A stretch of DNA of 64,000 nt from DATDAW01 sp036525185 (GCA_036525185.1 DATDAW010000006.1:1-64000), one strand, 5' to 3'. Positions 1-8,505 are shown, counted from the stretch's first letter. Program-made: numbers and translations. Notes: generated by a model not told the origin, from the sequence alone.

Positions 1-37
1 GCGCAAGCCGCATAAGGTTTCTGAAAGGTCCAAGATG

Positions 38-69
38 CAGGCTAGAAAGCCTGTCCCGCCAAGGCGGGA
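38..69. repeat. Two adjacent REP-like hairpins
   Basis: Two perfect palindromes abut. CAGGCT-agaa-AGCCTG lies at 38-53 and TCCCGCC-aa-GGCGGGA at 54-69. The second 16-mer recurs exactly at 44423-44438, inside the right-hand inverted repeat of the REP-associated transposase element. The surrounding 1-127 holds no gene. It also contains AGACGTCT followed by a GCGCTAC stretch, which reads GTAGCGC on the other strand; GTAG is the usual foot of REP hairpins mobilised by RAYT transposases. The element sits just past the stop of the STAND gene, so it may also act as a transcript end, but no T-run is visible. Confidence 0.6.
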
Positions 70-127
70 TAGACGTCTGCGCTACTCGCCGACAACGAGT
101 CTTTCCTAGCGCGGGCTTTCCAACCGC

Positions 128-3100
128 CTAGTCTTTGTTCCTTTCGTAGTCCACCGCTACTTGCTCTATGAGCACCTTGGGTTTTGGAACGTCTGCGAAT
201 TTGAATCCTATCAGGCCGGGACCAAAATCATATTTCAGCAGTTTTCCGGCGCGCCACACGAGCACTGTCTTATGCTCTTGCTTCACGGCTTCGATGGTCG
301 AGGTCAATCGCGCCCAAGATTCGGCGAGATTCTTTTGGGGAAAGAACTGCCAATCCGCATAAGCAACCAGGATATCATTCGGATGAATGCCCTGCACCTC
401 CGCTTTGCTTCCCGGGAAAACCTCCGAGATCACCACCACCCAGGGGAGGGGCTTGTTGTCGATTCCGATGAAGGCCCGAGAGATCTGGTTGCCGCGTTGA
501 TCATATTCCGCGACCCAGCCGTGGTAGCCTTCTTTGCGGAGCACTGGCTCGCCGGAAGCGCCGAAGTATGTGGTGCGAGTGATTTTGCCGCGTTCATCAT
601 AGCTGGATCTCCACTCCGCGTAACCTTGGGACGAGAGGAGGATCGGTTTGCCGTCGAGTCCGATAAAGGTGTGAGCAGCCTGGTTGCCTCGCTTGTCGTA
701 TTGGGCGAGCCAACCGTGGTTGCCGTCCTTGTGCAGGACCGGTTCACCGGAGACACCGTGGAAGGTTCGCCGTGTCACGTTGCCGCGGAAGTCATAGGCC
801 GACTTCGAGGTTGCGTAGCCGTCGGTCAACGCCATCGGCTTTTCGTCGAGTCCGATGAAAGTGAGGACGATTTGATTGCCACGCTCGTCATGTTGGGCGA
901 GCCAACCGTGATTGCCGTCTTTGTGGAGGACAGGTTTGCCGGAGAGATCGTGGAAAGTTCGTCGCGTTACATTTCCGCGGAAATCGTATGTCGATCTCGA
1001 GATGGCGTACCCGTCCTCCAGCGCTACGGGTTTATCGTCGAGTCCGATGAAAGTGAGGGAAATTTGGTTGCCGCGCTCGTCATAGCGAGCGAGCCAACCG
1101 TGGTTGCGGTCTTTGTGGAGGACAGGTTCGCCTGAGGCACCGTGGAAGGTTCGCCGTGTCACGTTGCCGCGGAAATCGTGGACCGACTTCGAGGTTGCGT
1201 AGCCGTCGGTCAACGCAATTGGTTTGTCATCGAGTCCGATGAAAGTGTGGGAAATCTGATTGCCGAGATGATCATATTGGGCGATCCAGCCGTGATTGCC
1301 CTCGCTAAGGACCGTTGGATCGCCCGAAGCGCCGAAGAATGTGGTGCGCGTGATTTTGCCACGAGCATCATAGCTGGATCGCCACCCTGCGTAGCCGTAG
1401 GTCGAGTCAACGGGCTTGCCATCCAGTCCGATAACGGTATAGGCAATCTGATTGCCGCGCTCGTCGTATTGGGCCACCCAGCCGTGATAGCCGTCCTTAA
1501 GCATTACCGGTTCGCCCGCGATATCGAAGTAGGTTGTGCGAGTGATTTTTCCGCGTTCATCATAGTTTGATCTCCACTCCGCATAGCCCTGGGGCAAAAG
1601 GACCGGCTTGTCGTCCAGCCCGATAAAGATCTGGGCCGTCTGGTTGCCGCGCTCGTCGTATTGAGCGACCCAGCCATGGTTGCCATTCCTGAGTACCGTG
1701 CGCTCGCCTGAAGAGCCGAAGTAGGTTGTGCGAGTGATTTTTCCCCGGGCATCATAGCTGGATCGCCACTCCGCGTAGCCGTAGGTCGAGTCAACGGGCT
1801 TGCCGTCCAGGCCGAAAAAGATTTGGGTAACTTGGTTGCCGCGCTCGTCGTATTGGGCGGTCCAGCCGTGGTAGCCCTCCTTGCGCAGCACTGGCTCGCC
1901 GGATACGCCGAAGAACGTCGCCCGCGCAACCTTCCCACTGGCGTCGTAGGAGGTCGCCCAGCTCGCATGGCCGTAGGAGAGGGTAACAGGCTTACCGTCG
2001 ACGCCCACAAAGGTCTGGGTAACTAGATTTCCCCGTTCATCATATTCTGCGATCCAGCCGTGGTTGCCATCCTTGTGGAGCACAGGCTCGCCGGAAGTGC
2101 CAAAGTATGTTGTGTGAGTAATTCTCCCCCGGGCATCGTAGCTTGATCTCCACTCGGCGTAGTCCTCCCGTAAGAGGATCGGCTTGCCATCCAGGCCGAT
2201 AAAGGTCTGGGCCGTCTGATCGCCCCGTTCGCCGTATCGTGCGATCCAGCCGTGGTTACCGTCCTGGTGAAGCACTGGTTCGCCGGATGCGTCGTGAAAG
2301 GTCCGCCTTAGCATTCGACCAAATGCATCGTAGTAGGCCCTGGTGATTACATAGCCATCTTTCACCGCCATCGGTTTCAAGTCCCGTCCGACGGATGTGG
2401 ATTCAATTTCCAGGCCGTTTTCGTTGTAGGTGATCAGCACGCCGCAATTGCCGGCGTTGTCGATCATTTCCGTTCCCTGGGCGTTAAGCGACAGGATGCC
2501 GGTGCAATGACCGCGGGAGTCATATGTCATTTTTCTTCCAAAAGCGCCGTCAGGTCCGGTCACGGGCAGATTTCTAGCATCGCGGTACATGAGGAACTCC
2601 TCCCTGCCTTCTTTGCCGTAACGGATCTCCACGTACTCAGCTGAAGAACCACGCTGCAATTGGGAAAAGCCGTCCGGACCCACAAAGCGTGCCAATCGAC
2701 TGCCGGAGGTGGCGCCGCTGGGTGAATACACGAATCCCCATACCATACGCCCGTCCCGATCGAGACCGCGTTCGTAGGCGATGTTCCCTTTCGCATCCGA
2801 CACGAACTCCCACTGACACACCCGATGGAGCCCGAGCGATTCGGCGCGCTGCTGGCTTTGGATCGCCTGCGGATCCTCGCTCTCGGATCCAGACCAAAGA
2901 TAAGTGCCGACTCCATGAGTGGTCATGTACTCGAGGTGTCCGTTGATGGCTACCATACGGAACGCGGGCTTCCAGCGGACCTTCCATCCGTCGCGCATTA
3001 TCCCTTTGTGAAAAAGAACAAAGGAAACGGGTAATCTGCGCGCTTCAGCCTCGGAGATTTGCGCAATCCCAACCGGAAACCCCCAGCGTTTTCCAAACGA

Positions 3101-4528
3101 ACGATAATGAGTTTTGTGTTCCTGAACGAGTGCGTAGTAGCCGCCCCAGATCGTTGTAAAGAGAGCGAGCGCGAGCAGGCAAGCTACGCCAGCCGTTACG
3201 CGTTGCTTTCGTCGCTGCGCCAGCTGTTCCGCCCGCAGCCGCTCGGCACGCTGCCGTTCCCGATCCAGTGTCTCCTGTGCTCTTCTTTGATCCCGACTGG
3301 TTTGAACCACCCGTGTTAGCACGTCGTGCGCCAATTCAACGCGCCGAACTCCCAACCGTTCCTCCATGCGCAGCAACCGCCTGTTGACAAGCTGGTCAAT
3401 CGCGACTGGCGACGCGCCGCGCGCCGAGAGCATCTTCTCCGTCCGCTCCAACGCGATGTTTTCCCGATATCCGGACTCCGTGAGAAGCTCTTCCTCAACA
3501 AAGGCGCGGACCGCAACCGGCTGATCGGCCATGCATCGTTCGTAAAAATCGTCGAGAATCTCGTTGCTGTTCCCGGCCAGGAGATCAGCTGTGATTTCCG
3601 CTTGTCCTCGCACGATGCGTTCGTTGTTGAGTTCGCGACAGAACAGACTCAACAGTGCGGGATCGATGGATAATTCTGCGTCGCGGATTTCCGCTCCCTT
3701 TAGGTTAGCGCCCGCCACGAACCAAACGATCTGACGGCCCACATCCGGCTGCACGATACCGCGTCCCGGACGAACGACCGCTTCGAGGGCCTGCCTGCCA
3801 TTCATGTGCGTCAGTCGCATACGGTTCTCGATCAACGATGGCATAGCGGCTCGCAAATCTTCGAGATTCGCCAGGTAATCCTCGCGGAGACTTAACAGAA
3901 CGCGGTATGCCGCCAGGGTGAAATCGAAATGGTCTGCCTGCTCCGGATTTTTGGTGAGCAGATCGTCAAGCGCCTCAGGAGGTCTGTTTTCCACAAGGTC
4001 GGAAAGTTCGGAAAGGAACTTTGCCAATCTCTGCGAGTCACGCCCCGCATTGACTCCGACGGTGAAGATTTCCTCGAACTGATCGAACGCCAGCGCTGGA
4101 ATCACCCCATTACCGATGATCTTGTGGAGGCCGTCATCGCGTCGGTGAAAGCACTCCCACAGCGTCGCTTTAGGCGAAGGCGGAGGCACATGCAGTCCGG
4201 CGTCTAAAAAAGCTCCGGCAATCTCCGTCTTGACTTGGGTGATCAAATCGGGCGCCGCAGCAGCGAAATCGAGCCGGATATAAATCGGCAAAAAACCTTG
4301 ACCTCGCAGTTTCGGGAAAAGTCCGGCCTGTATCAGCGATGTCTTGCCCAGCCCAGATTTTCCGAAGAGCACGGCAAGCGTCCTGCGTTTGACCCGACGT
4401 AGCAGCTCTTCGATCTCGGACTCGCGTCCGTAGAAATAGGCACAGACGTCCTCGGTGAACGGTGTCAGGCCCAGCCAGGGGTGCTGCACGTCCACTTCGG
4501 AACTCGTGATTGCCAATGTTTCAGCCAT
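128..4528 (-). CDS. Membrane STAND NTPase (nSTAND1-like) with YD-type repeat array and C-terminal PDZ domain
   Basis: A 1466-residue multidomain protein. Residues about 20-410 are a STAND P-loop NTPase: a WLGLTPF...YFYGRE entry, Walker A GKSGLGKT (56-63) and Walker B LAFDQFEEIF (146-155), as in the nSTAND1 family. A basic, helical stretch (411-442) leads into one membrane segment (about 443-467). By the positive-inside rule the NTPase is cytoplasmic and everything after it periplasmic. Residues about 660-1361 are tandem 32-residue units of the form W....YD.RGN....F.G..GKPV, most in 64-residue pairs (ten pairs with an HGW signature). Residues about 1362-1445 resemble a PDZ domain (VFPGSKAEVQG..NDIL). 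Its ATG lies 6 bp after the stop of the SIR2/TIR gene, so the two are co-transcribed. Family knowledge: nSTAND1 proteins act as signal-sensing switches beside TIR or caspase effectors, usually with WD40 or TPR sensors. The repeats plus PDZ as sensor are inference. Confidence 0.85.
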   Translation of the reverse strand: MAETLAITSSEVDVQHPWLGLTPFTEDVCAYFYGRESEIEELLRRVKRRTLAVLFGKSGLGKTSLIQAGLFPKLRGQGFLPIYIRLDFAAAAPDLITQVKTEIAGAFLDAGLHVPPPSPKATLWECFHRRDDGLHKIIGNGVIPALAFDQFEEIFTVGVNAGRDSQRLAKFLSELSDLVENRPPEALDDLLTKNPEQADHFDFTLAAYRVLLSLREDYLANLEDLRAAMPSLIENRMRLTHMNGRQALEAVVRPGRGIVQPDVGRQIVWFVAGANLKGAEIRDAELSIDPALLSLFCRELNNERIVRGQAEITADLLAGNSNEILDDFYERCMADQPVAVRAFVEEELLTESGYRENIALERTEKMLSARGASPVAIDQLVNRRLLRMEERLGVRRVELAHDVLTRVVQTSRDQRRAQETLDRERQRAERLRAEQLAQRRKQRVTAGVACLLALALFTTIWGGYYALVQEHKTHYRSFGKRWGFPVGIAQISEAEARRLPVSFVLFHKGIMRDGWKVRWKPAFRMVAINGHLEYMTTHGVGTYLWSGSESEDPQAIQSQQRAESLGLHRVCQWEFVSDAKGNIAYERGLDRDGRMVWGFVYSPSGATSGSRLARFVGPDGFSQLQRGSSAEYVEIRYGKEGREEFLMYRDARNLPVTGPDGAFGRKMTYDSRGHCTGILSLNAQGTEMIDNAGNCGVLITYNENGLEIESTSVGRDLKPMAVKDGYVITRAYYDAFGRMLRRTFHDASGEPVLHQDGNHGWIARYGERGDQTAQTFIGLDGKPILLREDYAEWRSSYDARGRITHTTYFGTSGEPVLHKDGNHGWIAEYDERGNLVTQTFVGVDGKPVTLSYGHASWATSYDASGKVARATFFGVSGEPVLRKEGYHGWTAQYDERGNQVTQIFFGLDGKPVDSTYGYAEWRSSYDARGKITRTTYFGSSGERTVLRNGNHGWVAQYDERGNQTAQIFIGLDDKPVLLPQGYAEWRSNYDERGKITRTTYFDIAGEPVMLKDGYHGWVAQYDERGNQIAYTVIGLDGKPVDSTYGYAGWRSSYDARGKITRTTFFGASGDPTVLSEGNHGWIAQYDHLGNQISHTFIGLDDKPIALTDGYATSKSVHDFRGNVTRRTFHGASGEPVLHKDRNHGWLARYDERGNQISLTFIGLDDKPVALEDGYAISRSTYDFRGNVTRRTFHDLSGKPVLHKDGNHGWLAQHDERGNQIVLTFIGLDEKPMALTDGYATSKSAYDFRGNVTRRTFHGVSGEPVLHKDGNHGWLAQYDKRGNQAAHTFIGLDGKPILLSSQGYAEWRSSYDERGKITRTTYFGASGEPVLRKEGYHGWVAEYDQRGNQISRAFIGIDNKPLPWVVVISEVFPGSKAEVQGIHPNDILVAYADWQFFPQKNLAESWARLTSTIEAVKQEHKTVLVWRAGKLLKYDFGPGLIGFKFADVPKPKVLIEQVAVDYERNKD
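446..2260 (-). repeat. 192-bp coding tandem repeats (64 residues each) in the STAND protein
   Basis: About 9.5 direct repeats of 192 bp encode ten HGW-type 64-residue modules (residues about 757-1361), each made of two related 32-residue halves. Near-identical strings recur in register at the DNA level, for example the codons for YDARGKITRTT near 1350, 1540, 1735 and 2110. One group of three modules shares a DFRGNVTRRTFH variant, which points to recent local duplication. More diverged copies extend upstream to about residue 660. No frame is broken, so the array is maintained as protein. Confidence 0.85.
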
Positions 4529-4534
4529 GGCATT

Positions 4535-5941
4535 TCAGTTGACGGGCGTGCTCGAAGTCAACTCGCGAAGCCGCCTGGCGAAGCTTGGTGTGACGACCCC
4601 TTTGTCCAGCTTCGTCCATTGGCAGTTGAGAAAGCGCTGAGGCACGATGGCCGTTTCTGGCTGGGTTGCGTCGATGACGACTGGCAGAATGAACAAGGCG
4701 CCTTCAGCCATGTTGCGATTGCGGTCCAGGGCGTAGTTCCATTCCCGACGGAAATAGCCCTCGAGTCGTTGCTCCGTTGCGTTCGAGATCACCGGCACAA
4801 AGAAGCTGCATCCTGAGATGTTCCTGAGGATCTTCTGGTCGAAATCATCGCCCGCCTCGAGCCGATCCATGTCGAACCAGACCGTCAGCCCTGCCGATTC
4901 CAGGCCTGCCTTTATCTCCTGGACCGCTTGTAAATCCTTCCGGGTATAGCTGATGAAGATCGCCCCTGGTGGCATCTCACGTTCAGGCGGCAGAAAGCGT
5001 CGCGGCTCCGGAACGAACGACCCACCTGTCGGGACGGATGCCGGTTGGCGCTCGGACCAGCGTCGATGGAGTTCTGCAACAAAAGACACGGCGTCGCCCG
5101 TTCGAAATATCTTCGTTCGGCTGCTGATATGCTGGAGAAAAAATACAAGGTTGGGATCGCGTGATGTTCGGCTGTCGGCCACGATCTCAAGCACATCCCG
5201 CGGGTCCGATAACCGTCGCTGCTTGGCCATTCGCAGGAAGAATCGTTCCAGCCAGTCCGGAAATGAGCACCCCAAAAACAGCAAATGGTTGGTTTGAAGT
5301 TCATGAAAAAGCTGTTGCGGGCAATGGTGCTCCGGTTGGAGCGCCCAGATAAATTCCAGAATGTCTTCATCGGAAACGGCGTACGAAGGAGAAGCCGACA
5401 ACTTGCCAAATAGCTTAAAAATCATTGGTCGCCGCAGACGCTCTTTCTCGCACGGCAGGTCTACAACCCGGTTCGGCGCATAGGCGAGCACGTCCGTCCG
5501 AGCTTCCCCACCAAAACGCACTGCATCGATAGCCAGTTGCAACAGCGGATCGAAGGTCGTACTGACGAACAAGTTAAAATCGGTGATCGATGCCAGCTCG
5601 ATCAGAGGCTGCGGCGGTCTGAACTCCGCTTTGTGCATCACCGCCAGCAGGCGTGGATAAACCTCTTCCCGGCGCCCCCCGGCAGCCAGATGAGCGCACA
5701 CCACGTCATTCAATGCGTAGTCGTCCGGTAGCGAATCCGGCGCTAAACCGAGCTTGGATGCAAGTGCCCGGGCAGCCCAATGGTAAAGCGGGACCTGCTG
5801 ATTTTCGACCTCGACTTGGACGAGATCCGCGCCGACCACCGGGATCACGCACCGCTCTTCGATAAAGACCATGACGTCCTCCCACAGCGACTCATCGAAT
5901 CCTGGCGTCGATGGAGCTGACTCCCTTGGAAACTGATCCAT
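4535..5941 (-). CDS. Degenerate SIR2-like / TIR domain fusion protein
   Basis: A 468-residue soluble protein, first gene of the operon with the STAND NTPase. Residues about 20-290 follow the SIR2_2 fold in order: VIPVVGADL (32-40), FVSTTFDPLL (125-134), FKLFGKLSASPSYAVSDEDI (175-194) and LLFLGCSFPDW (220-230). The usual Asn of the TTN.D motif is Thr, and the His of KLHG is Phe, so this domain has probably lost NADase activity. Residues about 326-460 are a TIR domain: AIFISYTRKD (327-336), WFDMDRLEAGDDF (355-367) and a Glu (E400) in YFRREWNYA where TIR NADases have their catalytic Glu. There is no signal peptide or membrane segment. TIR domains in such pairs cut NAD+ or make cyclic ADP-ribose signals; that this one does so is inference. 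The SIR2-like part may bind nucleotide or mediate assembly. Confidence 0.85.
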   Translation of the reverse strand: MDQFPRESAPSTPGFDESLWEDVMVFIEERCVIPVVGADLVQVEVENQQVPLYHWAARALASKLGLAPDSLPDDYALNDVVCAHLAAGGRREEVYPRLLAVMHKAEFRPPQPLIELASITDFNLFVSTTFDPLLQLAIDAVRFGGEARTDVLAYAPNRVVDLPCEKERLRRPMIFKLFGKLSASPSYAVSDEDILEFIWALQPEHHCPQQLFHELQTNHLLFLGCSFPDWLERFFLRMAKQRRLSDPRDVLEIVADSRTSRDPNLVFFLQHISSRTKIFRTGDAVSFVAELHRRWSERQPASVPTGGSFVPEPRRFLPPEREMPPGAIFISYTRKDLQAVQEIKAGLESAGLTVWFDMDRLEAGDDFDQKILRNISGCSFFVPVISNATEQRLEGYFRREWNYALDRNRNMAEGALFILPVVIDATQPETAIVPQRFLNCQWTKLDKGVVTPSFARRLRELTSSTPVN

Positions 5942-5968
5942 ATGGCGATTCCACTAAGGGTGTTACCA

Positions 5969-5998
5969 TTTATAAACCGTTGCGCGAGAGGTTGTCAA
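5969..5998 (-). promoter_or_regulatory. Sigma-70-type promoter of the SIR2/TIR-STAND operon
   Basis: On the minus strand, a perfect -35 TTGACA (5998-5993) is followed after 18 bp by TATAAA (5974-5969). Transcription would begin near 5962, about 20 nt before the ATG at 5941. It is the best consensus promoter I saw in the window and suggests constitutive expression, as expected for a sensor held ready. Confidence 0.65.
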
Positions 5999-6054
5999 TG
6001 TAGCCGGTGAACATCCATTGCCGACGCGGTGGAGGTAATTGGCTCTAACAAATG

Positions 6055-6084
6055 CAAAAATTTCGCTGTTGCATAGCGCAGCGA
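6055..6084 (-). terminator. Intrinsic terminator downstream of kbl
   Basis: On the minus strand, TCGCTG and CAGCGA form a 6-bp stem around a 10-nt loop (6084-6063), followed by AATTTTTG. It starts 12 bp after the kbl stop codon and would isolate kbl from the SIR2/TIR operon promoter downstream. Confidence 0.5.
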
Positions 6085-6095
6085 GAATCGGGTCG

Positions 6096-7265
6096 CTAGC
6101 CTTTCACGGCTCGGAATTGCTCCAGGGCAAATTCCAAATCCTCGCGTTTATGGGCGGCGCTAATCTGGGTGCGGATGCGGGCCTTGCCATGTGGCACGAC
6201 AGGATACGAAAAAGGGATCACGTAAAGGCCTTTGGACAGCAGCGCATCCGCGATTTTCACTGCGGCAACCGCGTCCCCGAACATAATGGGAACGATCGGA
6301 TGAACTCCGGGAAGGACGTCGTAGCCGATTTTCTCGAGTTCGGCGCGAAAGAAGCGGGTATTTTCTTCCAGCCGATCGCGGAGCTCCGTCGTGGACTCAA
6401 GCAATTCGAGCACCTTGAGCGTGGCCCCGGTGATCGCGGGGGCGAGTGTGTTGGAAAAAAGATACGGGCGCGACCTTTGCCTCAACATGGCGATGATTTC
6501 CTTGCGTCCGCTGGTGTAACCGCCGCTCGCGCCGCCGAGCGCCTTGCCGAATGTCCCGGTGAGAATATCCACGCGACCCGCGACGCCACAGTTCTCAGAA
6601 GTCCCGCGCCCACGAGGGCCGATGAATCCTACTGCATGCGAGTCGTCCACCATCACCAGTGCATCGTGTTTTTCGGCTAGGTCGCAAATACCGGCGAGAT
6701 TCGCAAAGTAACCGTCCATCGAAAAAACGCCGTCTGTCACGATCAATCGAAACCGGGCATCGGCCGCTTCCACTAGCCGGGCTTCGAGATCGCCGAGATC
6801 GTTGTTTTTGTAGCGAAACCGGCGGGCCTTACAGAGCCGGACGCCGTCGATGATACTGGCGTGGTTGAGTTCGTCCGAGATGATGGCGTCCTCGGCCGCG
6901 AAAATGGTTTCAAACACTCCGCCATTTGCGTCCCAGCACGAGGAGTAAAGAATCGTGTCTTCTGTTCCCAAGAATTCGCTGATTTTGGCCTCCAGCGCTT
7001 TGTGCAAAGTCTGGGTACCGCAAATGAAACGCACTGAAGCCATGCCGTAGCCCCATTTGTCGAGAGCTTCGTGCGCAGCGGCGATCACTGCCGGATGATT
7101 GGCGAGGCCAAGATAGTTGTTGGCGCAAAGGTTCAGCACCCGGCGGCCGTTGCACACGATCCAGGCATCCTGCGGAGCTTCGATGAGACGTTCGTTTTTG
7201 AACAATCCCGCGGCCTGGATTTCCGAAAGCTGCGCTGCAAGATGCCGCTGAAAACGCATGGACAT
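6096..7265 (-). CDS. kbl: 2-amino-3-ketobutyrate CoA ligase (glycine C-acetyltransferase)
   Basis: A 389-residue PLP enzyme of the alpha-oxoamine synthase family, full length for KBL (about 395). It cleaves 2-amino-3-oxobutyrate with CoA to glycine and acetyl-CoA in threonine breakdown. Visible motifs: LCANNYLGLANHP near the N-terminus, substrate-site SDELNHASI (130-138), DDSHAVGF (207-214) with the PLP-ring residues, and the Schiff-base lysine K241 in TGTFGKALGGA. It differs from BioF and HemA in the SMDG and PYLFSNTL segments, which fit KBL. The partner gene tdh is not adjacent. It is a single-gene unit, with a terminator on its 3' side and a divergent gene on its 5' side. Confidence 0.93.
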   Translation of the reverse strand: MSMRFQRHLAAQLSEIQAAGLFKNERLIEAPQDAWIVCNGRRVLNLCANNYLGLANHPAVIAAAHEALDKWGYGMASVRFICGTQTLHKALEAKISEFLGTEDTILYSSCWDANGGVFETIFAAEDAIISDELNHASIIDGVRLCKARRFRYKNNDLGDLEARLVEAADARFRLIVTDGVFSMDGYFANLAGICDLAEKHDALVMVDDSHAVGFIGPRGRGTSENCGVAGRVDILTGTFGKALGGASGGYTSGRKEIIAMLRQRSRPYLFSNTLAPAITGATLKVLELLESTTELRDRLEENTRFFRAELEKIGYDVLPGVHPIVPIMFGDAVAAVKIADALLSKGLYVIPFSYPVVPHGKARIRTQISAAHKREDLEFALEQFRAVKG

Positions 7266-7357
7266 GGGGCGACGTTAAGCCAGGAACCGGCCAAACGTCC
7301 ACGAAACGACTGCCCTTTTGCTGGCAAATTGTTCGCGACTATGTTCGGCCGCAACAT

Positions 7358-8331
7358 ATGACAGAGCTTTACCCAAAGATCGAACCCTATGACCACGGCA
7401 TGCTCGATGTTGGCGACGGGAACTTTTTGTACTGGGAGACCTGCGGCAATCCAAACGGCAAACCCGCTGTCGTGCTCCACGGCGGTCCCGGCTCTGGGTG
7501 TTCGACCGAAGTCCGTCGCTTTTTCGATCCCATCGCCTATCAAATTGTCCTTTTTGATCAGCGAGGCTGTGGTCGCAGTACGCCGCATGCGAGCGATCCG
7601 CGTACGGACCTCTCGGTCAACACGACCGAACACGTAATTGCGGACATCGAATGCCTGCGACAGCACCTGGGCATCCACCGCTGGATGGTATTTGGCGGAT
7701 CTTGGGGCTCTACACTAGGACTTGCCTACGCGGAGCGACACCGGCAGCGAGTCACGGAAATTGTTCTCGTCGGCGTAACGACCACGCGCAGGTCGGAGAT
7801 CGACTGGCTCTACCGCGGTGTGGCGCCGTTGTTCCCAGCGCAGTGGGCCCGGTTCCGAGCTGGCGCTCCTGTCGCTGAACGCGATGGTGACCTGGTGGAG
7901 GCCTATTACAGACTCCTCCAGGATCCTGAGCCCGTGGTGCGCACCAAGGCTGCCAAAGACTGGTGTGAGTGGGAGTCGGCGCTGGTGTCGGTGAATCCGG
8001 ACGCCGAGCCGGAACCTCGGCGGTTGCTACCCGAATTCCAGATGGCGTATGCGCGCATCGTGACGCACTATTTTCGGCACAATGCGTGGCTCGAAGAAGG
8101 GATCCTGCTACGAAATGCTGGCGCTCTCACGGGCATCCCGGGCGTCATGGTTCAAGGTCGCCTCGATCTGGGGGACCGCTTGTCACCGCGTGGGAACTAG
8201 CCCAAGCCTGGCCGGATGGCGAACTTGTGGTCATCGGCGGCGCCGGTCATTCGTCCGGGGACCCTGGCATGAGCGAAGCGGTAATCGCCGCTACCGATCG
8301 TTTTGCGGCGTGCGGCAAACGCGATGGATGA
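7358..8331 (+). pseudogene. pip: Proline iminopeptidase, one-base frameshift near the C-terminus
   Basis: An alpha/beta-hydrolase of peptidase family S33 that removes N-terminal proline from peptides. The N-terminal frame shows the oxyanion motif HGGPG, DQRGCGRS and the nucleophile elbow GGSWGS, all diagnostic of Pip. The frame is correct to GRLDL (near 8169), then fails at a run of five Gs (8170-8174) and stops at 8200. One more G restores GGPLVTAWELAQAWPDGEL and the catalytic-His motif GGAGHSS, ending at TGA 8329-8331, which gives a normal family length. If the shift is real, the protein (280 residues) loses its His and is dead. A homopolymer sequencing error is equally possible. The restored stop overlaps the ATG of the amidase remnant. 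Confidence 0.8.
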
Positions 8332-8505
8332 GCTGATTTACACTTCGGCTACGGAACTAGCCGCAGCGATTCGCGCGAAGCACGCACCTCGCAGAAGGGG
8401 CTACCTATCGGAGTACAAGTGGTGGCGAGACCCTGGCGCGAGGATGTTGCACCCGCCGTCGCGGAACACCTCGAAACGGCCTTGCGCGGCTGGCAGCGTC
8501 CGTCG
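8324..8505 (+). pseudogene. Amidase remnant (both ends, middle deleted)
   Basis: ATG at 8324 opens MDELIYTSATELAAAIRAKH, a standard amidase-signature-family N-terminus. From 8392, in another frame, the sequence reads QKGLPIGVQVVARPW and continues through an E..A..V..HLE stretch, which is the C-terminal signature of the same family (GLPIGVQ...). About 400 residues, including the Ser-Ser-Lys catalytic core, are missing between them. The ATGGATGA overlap with the restored pip stop suggests the intact ancestor was translationally coupled to pip. The 130 bp after it hold no recognisable gene. Confidence 0.7.

Noticed and set aside
161..2026. Long plus-strand frames opposite the STAND repeat region
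   Set aside because: They mirror the 192-bp coding repeats of the minus-strand gene and show no domain of their own.
446..2260. CRISPR-like periodic repeats
   Set aside because: The period is 192 bp with no unique spacers, and the whole array is one open frame.
4535..5941. Assignment to Thoeris (ThsA/ThsB)
   Set aside because: ThsA has a SIR2 plus SLOG layout and an active SIR2; here a degenerate SIR2 is fused to TIR and the partner is a STAND NTPase.
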